Assembly: GCA_905221605.1 (NCBI GenBank)
Contig: CAJNDS010002674.1
Span: 1-62,000 of the forward strand
Direction of reading: 5' to 3'
DNA from: Symbiodinium natans
Lineage: Eukaryota > Sar > Dinophyceae > Suessiales > Symbiodiniaceae
Length of the DNA: 62,000 nucleotides
Part shown: positions 1-11,600 of the stretch, piece after piece
Numbering within the stretch: the stretch's first letter is position 1
Layout: each line of letters opens with the position of its first letter
Made by a program: the position numbers and the translations under genes
The notes under the pieces: model-generated
The model's database searches: none
Seen by the model: only the letters and a program-made list of their open reading frames with translations
What the model was told of the DNA's origin: nothing

Positions 1-2559
1 AGGAAACTTTCAGAATTCAATCGAACTTGCACAAACGACATACAAAGTAAACAACATGGTACGGTCTCATTTGTTTCGATGCGTGAGGAAGGCTATCTTT
101 GTCCGACGTTGTCCTCAACGTTCGAATTAACACTGAATTAACCAATCAAGACATTCTCACATTCCCGAATCCTCTACCTCAGATTCGGCATATTGGCGTA
201 TATGGTGCAGGAAGCTCCACCAAAAAGTACAGCACTGGCAACGCAGCTGAGGTCGTTGCAGCTTGCGACGACAGCCTTGCAGCTGTCAAAAACAGAATCT
301 GCACAGGCACGTGAAGGCCTTGCATGAGCAACCGAGATCACTTGCCTCGTCAGTGCCGACTTTCGGTCCAGGCCATCCAGAAGTGCCGGCAGCAGCACCG
401 CTGAGACCTTGGTACAAAAATGCTGCCCAGGTGATAAACACTAGAGTCTTGCAGCAGCTGACAGCCCCGCATAAAGTGCCACGCCAATCCCTGTGATTAG
501 AGGTAGCGTGGCCTCGTCAATAGAATGATCCTCTTTCGGATATGCTCGTCAGAAGCTAAAATTCTATTCCTCATCAGAAGCTAAAATGCAATTCCTCACC
601 TCGTAACTGGCACCACCTGCCAGCTCCACCGCAAGAACCACAGACGTGATAGGAACCTTGACGTGCGAAGGTCAAGGGCCCGAGCATTACTTCCAAAGCA
701 ATTTTCGGCAAAGCAGCGCTGCAGTTCGCAGCAAGCATTGAGGCCATGCCCACCACAATGTACGTTGAGGTGGCCTGTGTCCAGACTGGCGTGCAGCAAA
801 AAGCTCTTCTGTAGATTTCCGATCTTCGAGGCAGATTCCAGTTGCTGCCAAGGCTCCGAATGAGCCATCATGGAGCCCTGCAGTGATCTCTCATGCTGCA
901 CAATCTCCACGCTTACGGGAAGACGACCATCTCTAAAGACTTTCGGATAATATCATCGCAGGGGTGTGGGGCATTGGGATTCTCAGGGTCAGCGAAAGTC
1001 AAGTGGGATCGGCCAGTATCTGAGACGCCATGGCAACCTTACACAGAGAACTCTGGCCTCAATAAGTCGCCCAAGGGCGCCCCCCAAGCATGCACCGATG
1101 TAGATGGAGGGAGCAAACGTACCTGCCGTAGCATATGCTACAACGCCAGCCACACTGCCTCTCGCCAGGCACCTCCCACAAGACCAGTTGCGGAAGAGAA
1201 GGTCGTTGCCACAACTTTGACTGCCTCTCAGCCAGAACTTTATGGCAGGGTGCTCCCACTGACATGCAGGAAAGGCACCATCAGAATCAATAGTGTCGCT
1301 GCACCAAATAGACCCGTAGAGCCGCGCTCCTGCGTGGACATTTCAGCTTTTCGCATTCTGAATGATTCTGCCAGTCACAGCATCTGACGCTCTAGACCTG
1401 TGATCCGCAACCCCTCCCGCCCATGTCATCGGCCGTCCTGCAGCAGCGGCCCAAGGTCGGTGTTCGCCAGGGTCAGCGGCTGCGAGGCGTCTTTCAGCAC
1501 TTCGTTAACTGCCTCGCAACGACTGATGCTGGTTGGCTGGTTGCTCCTCTTGTTGGATCTTGTTGGTCCTGTGGGGATTTGCGGGTTAGGCGCACCCCAA
1601 AGCCATCGAACTGCACACGGGAGTTGACCGCCAGGGAGAGCACAACAGTCATCAGAGCACCTGCCTTCAAGCAGAGGTTTGTTCATTTACTTGGATTGCC
1701 CAGACTGTCTTGCACACGGCTCAGGCTGTGGCGACTGGTAGCAAAATAGTCGGCCAGCCACTTTCGCCAAGAAAGGATGCCACATCACGTGCAAGTGCGG
1801 CAATTTTCTTGTAGCTATACGCCATGAAGCCTGCGCTGCCACCGGGCCGATGAGTTGGTCAAGTGAAGATAAGTTCTTGCAGGCCTGTCGACACACCCAG
1901 CAAGAGGAAGAACACTAGCTCCTCAGTTCCATTCAAGATGAGCTACTACTCAACCGCCTGACACAAACATTTCACCCCAGGTCCCGGGCAATGTTGCCCC
2001 CTTCCCATGCGAACTCACTCGTCTTGATAGCTGGTCCACCCTCGGAGGCACGTCTGAAAAACCATTTCTGCAACATGCCGCTTGGAGGCCACCGGCCTGC
2101 AACCCACAAGCCCCGAAGCCACTTGCTTGGCAAAGTGGACTTGGATGGGCTTGGGCCGAGTGAGATGGGCTTGGGGATGCCGGCGGAAATGCAGGGGAAA
2201 AGGGTCGAACCATCAGTCGGAGTGAATGGCCGAAGACACTGCGAGGAAGCTGCCGGAAGATAGGACTGCACGACGGCAGCGCTCACTGCAGCAGCCAAGA
2301 GCCTGAGACGGCGCAGCACGTGCGACAAGTTGTGGCCACGGCATGGCTGCTTCAAGACGACCTCGTCGTAAGGTCCAACTGGTTGTCATCAGCTGGTCTG
2401 ACCACCTCCAGCACAATGGCAAAATGGCAAGCCTACACAAGCAGAAGCCGTGTGCTCATCTGCCGGCCTCGGAAGCGAAGAAGATGCCCGCAATGGGGGC
2501 ATTGAAGCCTCGAAAGCACTGAATGACTGACAGAGCTGATCACGCGGTTCGCATCTTGA
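1..2559. other. No gene I can support; possibly downstream part of the cyclic-nucleotide gene
   Basis: Open frames are short on both strands and show no recognisable domain. The longest, 893-1387 on the plus strand (164 codons), has no family signature. Because the cyclic-nucleotide-binding gene at 3.0-3.9 kb runs leftwards and its end was not found, some of its later exons probably lie here, but I could not identify a second binding domain or a kinase domain with confidence. Confidence 0.4.
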
Positions 2560-2561
2560 AG

Positions 2562-2640
2562 TCTTGGGAACATACAATTCCACTCTCTGCCCAATTTTCT
2601 GTAGTTGAGCTGAGACCAACTCCGGCAGCGACACCAGCAG
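2562..2640 (-). CDS. Candidate exon, start of a second cyclic-nucleotide-binding domain
   Basis: After an AG acceptor (its last base at 2641) the minus strand reads LLVSLPELVSAQLQKIG, followed by a short hydrophobic continuation. This resembles the helix that opens cyclic-nucleotide-binding domains (L-x-x-L-P-E-L ... K-I). It lies about 400 bases downstream of the resolved domain at 3.05-3.92 kb on the same strand, as expected for a protein with two tandem domains. I could not find the linking exon or the phosphate-binding cassette of this second domain, so it may be a chance match. Confidence 0.3.
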
Positions 2641-3048
2641 CTGCCCCTGATGCCAGCAGCGCATCCGGGTTCTGGTTCATCCTCCAAGTGGCAAGGCCAA
2701 CTGTACTTGCACATCTTACACTTCAAATTCAAAAGCCATATGCAAATGTTGGACCGCAGCACTGCACAAGCCATGTCAGGAAACGTTGGTGAAATTAGCC
2801 CGTCCCACTTGCAACCTACGCTAGATTACGCTAAGAAGATACAAATCGTTTGAGTTGCGCACGAGTGACGAATGCTTGAGTCATGTGCGATTCATGTGCA
2901 CGACCATTGGAGAGAAAGACGCTCTCTGCTCGTTGAGCACTCAACGGGTAAAGCCGGATTCCTACAATTCAGAAGAAACCAAAGGCCCCAGACAACAAGA
3001 GACCCTCTCGCTCCTTGCCATGGAGCCTTCGGAGCGACCACCACAAGC

Positions 3049-3918
3049 CTCGAAGGACTTTCGGTCCACGCTCCAAAGAACGGCATCTGTGCGTGCCTGA
3101 AGTCAGGCGTCAGGCTTGCAAGAGAGGCTTCACAGGCAAAAGTATGTCCACTGGCATGAGAGATCATGAGATACACTCACAGTCGGCATGAAAAGGACGC
3201 AAGCTGCCTTAACCGTGGCAGCACGAGGGGCACGAAAAAGTACTGCCAACTCACCAACCACCGACCCGCGCTTCTCATAAGTGAAGACCTGTCAATGGCA
3301 CTCATAGCATACTGCGAATCACTGCATGTGTGTGTGTTTACCTGGCGAACAAGCCTTCTTCTCTTCTTCACCATCCGGGACGTACACGTCCAAGAGACCA
3401 CTCTTCCTGAAACCGCATGAGACAACAACAGAGTCGAATCACGTCATCCCACATCCCTTGCTTCAAACGGCGATTTGACTTTGGCAGAGCTTCGTCACAA
3501 ATAGCCCTGGCTCATCATCACTGACCTTGACAGGAGCAGGCGGCTGGCTGCAGGGTGGCAAACAAGCTTTGATGGAGCTCCGACTGCCACGGTCTTAGCG
3601 TTCGACTTCGTCACCCACCTTCATCAGGGTTTCGCCTGCTTGGAGATTGACCTGTGATGGGCTATCCTCCCTCGTGCTATTGATGCGTGACTGCATGTGA
3701 CTGTGACTGCATGTGAGCAAATGACTGCATGTGACTGCTTGACACACACACACACACCCTCCCGGCACCTTTTGGAAGTACTTCAACAAGCGTTCCAGCT
3801 CCTTCGATGGCGCTTCGGTGAACTCAGACTCGCTATTGAAACTGTCGAGATCGGCCTTTCCAGGCAAACTGGCGACCACCTTGGAGCCCTCAAGGGCTTT
3901 CTCGATCAGCTCACGGTC
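3049..3918 (-). CDS. Cyclic-nucleotide-binding-domain protein (PKA/PKG regulatory type), six exons, partial
   Basis: Six short minus-strand exons join in phase into one domain of about 132 residues: 3918-3769, 3651-3619, 3525-3494, 3406-3355, 3288-3208 and 3096-3049. They read in order a helical lead-in ending LLKYFQK, VNLQAGETLMK, VSDDEPGLFVT, the beta segment SGLLDVYVPDG, the phosphate-binding cassette GELAVLFRAPRAATVK, and ARTDAVLWSVDRKSFE. The cassette Glu and Arg and the following LW-x-x-DR are hallmarks of PKA/PKG regulatory domains, which bind cAMP or cGMP to relieve kinase inhibition. Introns are 117, 93, 87, 66 and 111 bp. Donors are GT, GT, GA, GC and GC, all acceptors are AG, and all phases agree. 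Start and end are unresolved: it could be a regulatory subunit or one arm of a larger kinase. The domain is seen; the whole-gene identity is inferred. Confidence 0.82.
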
Positions 3919-4084
3919 CTCGTTCAGGACGCAGGTCATCACAGGTCGTGAACATCATCACACACACACACATACACGGAACGACATGCTGCCATATTGC
4001 TACAAGAAATCCCATCCTCACACCAGCATGCACCATGAACATGCACATGTATGCATGCTACTGCAACTACTCAGGTCGACTTAT

Positions 4085-4840
4085 GCAGAAAGCATATCCG
4101 AAGCCTCCTTGCTTGTTAGCGGCCCGTCTGTTGACTCCTGATCCGAAAAAAGAGGCCGTGCAAGCTCATGCCCATCTATGACAGTTTTCCGCGATCCATT
4201 CTCAGACATCCTACACCGCTCCTCAGCAGCTGTCTGCGCTCCAAAGATCGAAAAGACCTGCAACTATCTGCAACTGCAAGAGCACCACATGCACGATCAT
4301 GCGCGGACATCTGCTGTCCTCGCTGTGCCTTCGACTGTCTGTTCCCATTGTGGGGTTCGGCAGGCGCCTTTTTTATCCACAGCCGTGCCTCTTGCAAGGA
4401 CAGCTATGACCTTCCTGGGGGTCGTCTTGGCTGGACATGGTCACATCGTGGAGTCCCAGGGTGGTGCTCAGCTAGTTTCGGCCCACACGCGTGTCGACCA
4501 TGCAGTACCCCAGCTCTTCCACCAAGGTGTGAATGGGCTCTGCCTCAAAAAAAGATCTTTGGCATCATGATGCTGGTCGGATCATGTGGATCTTGCTCCG
4601 TGTTTGCGGGCCTTGGTGTGCTCGTTCAGCTCGTCCTGCCTCGCGAAACCCCCACTCAGCGCTCAATGCGCTCAGAGATTCGAGATGCTTCCAATGTGAC
4701 TCCCACATGTGCCTCCCACATGTGCCTCCCACATGTGCCTCCCACATGTGCCTCCCACATGTGCAAGCAAGATGCCAAAGGAAAAACGGCAGAAGAAACT
4801 GATCCCGCTGAATCTCATGGCACTTGAGAAACGTCTTCTC
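4085..4840 (-). CDS. Candidate upstream exons of the cyclic-nucleotide gene
   Basis: Upstream on the same strand are several stretches that read like coding exons behind AG acceptors. One near 4830-4760 reads EDAFEKTFLKCHEIQRDQF. One near 4642-4595 reads DELNEHTKARKHGA. One near 4541-4480 reads EPIHTLVEELGYCMVDTR. One near 4428-4300 begins AKTTPRKVIAVLARG. One near 4256-4085 begins VFSIFGAQTAAEERC. I cannot join them all in phase and recognise no domain. The first faintly resembles a PP2C helix, and fused phosphatase/cyclic-nucleotide/kinase proteins exist in plants and protists, but no GDSR or DGHGG motif was found, so that reading stays speculative. They may belong to this gene or to its neighbour. 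Confidence 0.35.
4702..4763. repeat. 13-bp tandem repeat, about five copies
   Basis: The unit CCCACATGTGCCT starts at 4702, 4715, 4728, 4741 and 4754 without visible change. The core CACATGTG is itself a palindrome. The array produces repetitive Cys/His/Met peptides in all frames, which are not evidence of a gene. It lies between two candidate minus-strand exons, so it is probably intronic. Confidence 0.9.
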
Positions 4841-4864
4841 AAAAGCATCCTCGATTCATTCATG

Positions 4865-6980
4865 GTTCATCTTAGACTCGCAAGATTCTAGGAGCTTCCA
4901 TGAGCGTCGTCAAAACTTGCTGATTCGGGCCGAGCATCTCTCACTTTGTGGGCCCGAGTGTGCTTGAGGTTGCGAAATATCACCTCAGCTTGGGCTAAGA
5001 CGCGTTGACGTGACGATAAAGGAAGGATTGCGACTGCAAGGGCAGTAAGTCCGGAGCGTTTGTTTCATAATAGTCCGGCGGCGAGTACGTCCTTGCAATG
5101 GATATTGAGCACTTGCTGTGACAATCCACAAGGCAGAGTCACGTAGTCGGGGCATGGACTTATTGGCAAGACCTTCTGTCTCTGCCAGAAACATTTCTTT
5201 GTAGTCCCCGTTGGACAGCGGAGTACAGGGAGGATTATGCTGCCAAGCTTCCGGCCAGCATGCGTCAATTGGCCCAGGTGCATTTTTTCAAGAAGTTCCT
5301 GGGAATTGCTCAGACAGATGTACACTGTACTCCCATATACTCCCATCATGGGAAGAGGGATCCTGTAGTGATGCCACAAGCGACTCATCCTGGTCACTCG
5401 GCCAAGCTGCCTTCCATCTGACGACATTCTCTTTTGAAGAGGCTACCTCAAAGACACGTGACCGAGACTGTGTTGACTCAGTGTTGACATCATCTCATGT
5501 CCAAGGCTGAAGTCCAAGCAGCATACTGGATCCGTTCTGTGAGCATGCTGGTCACTTCTGTCTCAAAGCAATCAAAGGCATCACCAGGACACTCCTTATG
5601 GTAGCCCCAGTTCAGCATAACCTGGGCACAGCCGCAATGCTCCAGGCCAATGCACATGGCTCTGCCACGCGATGCAACTTGATCAGCTTGGGAGCCAGGG
5701 CCTGCTGGCTGCGCTGTCGCAAGAACGGCCCTAACCTATGCAGGTCTATCGCGATATTGGCATCATACTCAACCAGCCAGTGCCAGGTGCCTCGCGCGCT
5801 GCATCGCTTGATGGAAGCATAAACACGACGCAACTCGCCAGGTTCTCGCCGAGGCACCATTCAAGAGCCAACCCGGTGGTGCAAACTTCCTCGGCTGCGT
5901 GGCATCAAGCGCAGATTCATGGAGCCCTGAAGAGCATCTGGAGGCCACCGTGCCACAACCATTGGCATCAGCTGTCCCGGGAAATGAGGGCAGGGGGTCG
6001 CTCGCTTCTATTCCAGTCGCAACTGCAGCAAGCCGAGTGGCAGCGACTTGCTTGTGAGCCTGGGACCCGACACGTAATGGGTTCCTGTCAGGGCCACCGC
6101 TGCTCAAGGATGTGCACTGTCGATGGATATGTCCTGCCTGGAATCTGTGTGAAGTTCAGGATGTGCCAACCCTGTGCTTGCCACTTCTTCAACGCTGTTT
6201 TGCCAAAACGTCTTTGACCAATGTCCTCGGACAAGCACTTCGGGTTTCTACAGAATTGTCAAGCGACAGGAGGGAGTCAAACCGGCCCTAGAGCCTGCAC
6301 AGATTTGCCCAAACTGAGTTCTGCGCGTCCACAAACCTTACCAGGCGATCTATCTTGATACAACACAAGAGTAGAGCAGATAGAGCAGGCATCTTGCATG
6401 ATGATACTTAAAGCCCGCAGACTCATCAGACTGCAGCCGAGTTACAGGAAGGCATCAATATCGGGCGGGGCACACGGAATGTGGTCATCGCGCATCGCTT
6501 CATAGCCACCTTTCGCGAACCGACCCACGAAGGCCACAGTAAATGATAACAAGAAGGTGAGGAAGATGAAAGAAGGACGCAATTGGTCGACAAGCGGCCA
6601 ATGTTGTATGTATACCTCACTCGCGCCAGCAGTCAGGTTCATCAGAACTCCGGTCTCACAAAATGTCATGTGTCTCAACTTTGCAACCATCGCTCCATAC
6701 TGCCGAGCAGCACCGCGATGCGAGGCTTCGCGCGATTTGCCCGGTGCGACCGGTGCTTCCTGACCGCATCTCTGTGCACGTCGCACGTATACTCCTCACC
6801 TCGGTCATGAAGCTCAGGAACCAACATGACACTTTTATAACCCACGCTGCCATGCGCTGTAGGCTGCTACATCGCTCTGCCCGATTGGTCCCAAACTGCA
6901 AGCTGGTGGATGATGGTTGTCGACCCGGAGCCCCTTGATCGGACATTCGGACATGTTCACTGCACAAGCACATAGCACTT
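4865..6980. other. Unassigned region with weak exon signals
   Basis: I see no domain here. Short open stretches occur on the minus strand around 5640-5530 (containing LNWGYHKECPGDAFDCF) and on the plus strand around 5218-5320 (containing REDYAAKLPASMRQLAQ). Both could be exons or chance. No simple repeat or RNA gene was seen. Confidence 0.3.
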
Positions 6981-6984
6981 TAGG

Positions 6985-7115
6985 GCCTTTGCAGACTTTG
7001 TCGCGATGCAGACTTGGTGCAGGGCCTCTCCTGCCTTGATTTTCTGCAAAAAAGCCGCTTCCTGACCCACAGAGCCATTCATGCGCAGCCGGTAGATTGT
7101 GACATTCAAACACTT
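6985..7115 (-). CDS. Candidate exon of an unidentified gene
   Basis: Directly after a CTGCAG acceptor the minus strand is open and reads KCLNVTIYRLRMNGSVGQEA and continues with a helix-like segment containing FLQKIKAGEALHQVCIATKS. Residue use looks coding and the stretch ends in possible GC or GT donors near 6985. I do not recognise the family. It lies on the same strand as the exons at 7.95-8.64 kb and could be a later exon of that gene. Confidence 0.45.
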
Positions 7116-7947
7116 CTGCAGAAGGGCGGCGTGAGTGTGGCGCATCCGACGCAACAAGCCAGGGGAGGATGCCCATGCCAAAACAAGGCTACTCAGACCT
7201 GACTCAAGACATGGCTGGCTTGGCTTCAGGGCTGAAGGCAAGGATGAAAAAAACTGAGTTCGGCCACACCAAACTGTCCGATGACAGCACGCCATGAGAA
7301 TCTCTTTCACCTCAGACTTCCATCAGCTGACCACGAGAGATCTACACCCACCTTGTGATCGCGCACCCGTTTTATCGAAGCCACATAACAACACGAGACA
7401 TGGACAGCCTGCTCATAGGATGACTTGAGCCGAAAAGCCACTGAAGCTAGCAATTTCAGGTAGGAACTGTCATGAACCAGATCGCAGACTCTCGAAGTAG
7501 CGCATGAACGCGCACATGATTCCTTGCCTGACCCAACCCAAACGCAACATTGGCACCTTCAGGCACCCAATTCAGTCGCGCATGTCTAACCGAGATCTTG
7601 CATCTTCTGGCTGAGTTCTCAGTGACAAGCCCAGCGTCGCTGCAGGTGCTTCAGGGCCCAGGGAGTTGCCCGTGCCTAGGGTAACGGCCGCAGACCTTGC
7701 TTGAAAAGGGCTTCACAATGCAAGCCACTTGAAGGAGACACTGCTGGACGCACAATGACACGTGCGATCAAGATGTTGTCTCGGGACCAGGCAGGGCATT
7801 GGCCCCGGCCCTCAGCGGCCAATTGGCCGGTGGTTCTGGCCCACCTCGTGCGTCGAATCTGCAAGGCGGCGCCTTGTTTCCTGCTACAAGTCGGCGACTC
7901 AGTAGAACACACGAGTCCCGCGCCTGCCGTTGCATACGATTTCCTTG

Positions 7948-8640
7948 GACATCGCACATGTGCCAATGTTGCTGGCCATGCATATGTCTTCAAGACTACG
8001 TCCGAGAAGGCCCTGAGCAAGCAGCAAGGATTTGATGTCAGCGCCCGCAAGGCCCTCTTTGCCACCGAACGCAGCAAAAATCCCTGCCAGCAACAGCGCA
8101 CCTGAATCTGGAAAGCATCCATGTGTGCTCATGTTAAACTGAAACTTCGCAAACCAAGCCAAAAACGTGGGGTGCCTTCTCTTTGGGGATCACTTTCGGG
8201 ATCTTCGGAGTCCAAGGTGCCGAAGATCGGAGCAAGAACCGGTTGTGGAAGTTCCTCACGGAGCTCCTTTCCAAGTGTCGAACTTCTTTGTTCAGCATTT
8301 TTTGATCTACTGATCTACATCTCAAAGCAAGAGGCTCCTCAAGAGTCGTGATGACTTCTTCGAACAGCACCACAGCAAAACCTTCACAAAAAGGACACAT
8401 GGGCACACGTTGTGTGAAGCTGCGTGACAGCGGCTGCCCGCCTGTGGATAAGCCAATTAGCGTGCTGCTAAGCAATACCTCAGCCGACATAATCCAAGGA
8501 CTTCCACGAAAGACTGTTCCGTGCAAAGAAAGCAGTGTCATGTGGCGAAAAATGTCAACAGCCCGGCTTGCTTGTAAGTCAGTGGCAGTGGGACCTTCCG
8601 GCCCCAGTAGCTTGAAACCTTCGTAAGGATTGGGCACCGC
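7948..8640 (-). CDS. Candidate exons of an unidentified gene
   Basis: Three segments on the minus strand look coding. Near 8640-8500 it reads EGFKLLGPEGPTATDL and then a helical stretch with RAVDIFRHMTLLSLHG. Near 8315-8185 it reads LGKELREELPQPVLAPIFG followed by an acidic tail. From the acceptor at 8102 down to about 7948 it reads GALLLAGIFAAFGGKEGLAG and continues with SLLLAQGLLGRSLEDICM, ending before a GA donor. The last segment is Gly/Ala/Leu-rich with a regular helical pattern. No family was recognised, and I did not fix the phases between segments, so these may be one gene or two. Confidence 0.45.
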
Positions 8641-8649
8641 ACAAGCTAC

Positions 8650-11600
8650 TTGTTCCGATGTCACGGCATTTTGTGACTGTCCCACGCCTGTCTAACCATC
8701 TGACTGTTGACTGACTGCTGCCTTGGAACTCGCTGCCCGAGCAACTTGCCCTTGCGAAGTTGCCGAAGTACGACGATGACGGAACAACTGCCTGGACGGA
8801 ACTGCGCAATACTGTGACGACACTGACGACACGAATCGTCTCAGCAGGAACTTGTAGCCTTGTAAGCACCTTGGCATTCTGCAGTACACGTCACTAGCCC
8901 GCTAGCTGGGATCATCCCTCGAATCTGTTCTGATCTAATTACACTGGCCATCTCTGGCCATCACTGGCCTCACAGCCGAGCCAGCCAAAGCCAGACCGAC
9001 ACAGTGGGTCATCGTTGGACCCTGACAGCGCAGGAAACCAAAATGCCAAGATTGCTAGACCTGTTGACCTGATTGCAAAAGCTTCAAGGTGCGTTCTTGC
9101 GCAAAATTCTTGCAGATGTCCCTCTCCTAGCTCTACCCAAGCATAAGTGAATACCACAAACCCGATACAGTACTATCTGGACGGACAGTTTTTTGAAGTC
9201 GACCGCGCTCCCATGCATGAGAATGCTGCCGTTTGGCCTGGAATCTCTGTGAAGGCGAGGCAGAAATTGAAGACTCACCGCCCTGCAGCGAGCAGCGAGC
9301 AACCAACCGCGCGGCGGGCAACATTTCAAGTCAAAGGTGGCTGGCGCACGGAAACCTGAGAGCTCAAGCGCAAACATCTCCCAGAAGGAGCGATGATCCA
9401 GCAGATGCCTCACAGGTGGCATGAGTTGGCCACATAGGGTTTGGGGGTGCTCTGGCATGCTTTTGGTGTCGCCTGTCGCTAGAAAAGCGACAACGGCTAC
9501 TCGGCGTCGAGGCGCCATGGCCCTGGGATGCAAAAGCGCATAAACAGGCACACAAAGGCTGAATAATGCTGAACAATGCTGAACACAAGTCGAGCCTGCA
9601 AAGGGTGTCACAGACCCCTCTGCGCGTTGTGCGGGCTTAAACCTGCTAAGGCTTGCTGTACATGAGCTTTCTATGCCTGCGGACGAAACGCACGCACAAA
9701 AGGACCGTTTGCGCATGTTTTGTTCTGCCTGTGCTTCCTCGAGCATGCCACGACAAGGGCCAGATGTTTTTTCAACTCATACCGGAGACTCCAGCTTCCC
9801 TCATTCGATGGCGCACCCTCATTCGATTGCGCAGGCTCGCTGCAATGGTTACGCACTCTTGTTGTGGGTGTTCTTGGTGCCAAAGGTCTGGTGGACTCTC
9901 CTTTCGTGGGGCGCTGCTGGCACACCGTGGCCGTGAGCAACTCCTTGTCCATCTCCCGGCTCTTCGTGCCCAATCGTGCCCACATCGTCTCGAAGAAGCG
10001 CAACGGCGAACGGTGCAGCCGGTGCAGCACTGGTTCGTGTGCCGAGCCACTGCCGCACTCAGCCGTACTCCGTCTCCAGCGGATGCCTGAGGATAGCAGC
10101 CGGAGCCTCATCAGCTAGCCCAACCTTGGTGGCAAGAAAAAACCCAAGATGGTCCAACAGAAGAATCTCCCGCAGCAATCTCCGCGACGTCAGATTGGAC
10201 AGCTCATGACGATTTGAATGATGCACTGAAATGCAAGCTGGGTTACGAATCGGTCACCTTGTAGGATGCGGTTCTGCCGCCGCTGACATGGCCTCAGCAC
10301 GCAAGTCGTCTGTTTGTGCAATGTTCTGGCAGTACCATCTTGTCCGCAACGCATTCAACTCAGAATCTCACCCATCCTGCAAATGCTTTGCGAAGGAAGC
10401 ATAGCCACTTCCTCAGCAAAGTCGACGGCTGAGCAAGTGCCATGCAATCGGTGGGCCCGAAGCAGAAACTGTACCTCAGAATTTGGCTGTGCAATGCACG
10501 GGCATATCCTGCGCAGTCTGCAAACACTCTTTTACCATGTACACGACACGCGAGTTCAGCTTGATCCACTCAGCAAGCTCCTCCAAGAAGACGGAGATCT
10601 TCTGCACCCAAGCCTTGCTCAACGAGCCTGAACAAGGCCATCGATTTGACCGTAGTATGGATGAATGTGGTTCCATGTCGTCCCTTCACTCATGCGACAC
10701 AGGCCTCTCATTGCGCGGGTCTGAGAAATCACGATCTTGAGATATTACAGGCAGCGCAATGCACCTTATGGCACTGATGCTTCGCCGGGCAGCGTCCACG
10801 CTAAGGGCAAAAAATTGATCCTTGCACAGAAACGAGCGTGCCCTCTGCGGGATGCTGGGGTCTGCGCCAGTCGTCTTGTGGCAATCCTTCACTGCCTTCC
10901 CAAACCCAGAAAGCAATCAGTGAGAGTTGCAGCGGCTTGGCGCACAATCGGTCTCATGCCCTGCCCTGCCTGGCATGTTGTCTAGGGCAGCTCTGCCATT
11001 TCCTTTCACATCCACGAGTTGATGCACCAGAACTTGGATACTTCGCCCCAAAAGCGCCGCGCTGTCATCTTGAAATTGACTAGTTGCCTGACTCAGTGCC
11101 TGACTCACATACTCACCGATGCCCTCTTCAGAGTTCCAATGGTACAGCAACTCAAGCCTCGACATTGGGCAAACACATCCTTGCACTGCATTGACGCAAC
11201 ACTAGTAGCTCCCCATCGTGTGTTTCCCTTGGGTTCAAGCGCTTTCGCAGGGCACCTCACAAGCCTCACGAACAATGCACAAACTTGCTGACTAAGCGCT
11301 CAGCTTTGGCACCACCATCTACCAAGCCTCCAAGCAGCCCCAAGGCGGCACGTAGCGAACGGATACACCTGCAGGCTCACATTTTTGTCAAGGATGTTTC
11401 GCGGCCACTTCCACCTGATTCAACCCGAGCCGCGCACAACATCCATTGGCATATGCCTCAACAGCTCAAAACACATGCCTCTCAGCTGTGCGACGACTGT
11501 CGGATAGGATAAACTCCTTGCTTGGATCCTCACCCACCCCATGCCTGGAATGGATATCTGTGATGGCCCTGGCAGCGCTGATTGCTGCAGCTCCGCTTAC

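Noticed and set aside
893-1387. 164-codon plus-strand ORF
   Set aside because: Composition and lack of motifs do not separate it from chance; no splice context.
4533-4863. Cys/His/Met-rich frames resembling a metal-binding repeat protein
   Set aside because: All come from the 13-bp CCCACATGTGCCT tandem repeat read in different frames.
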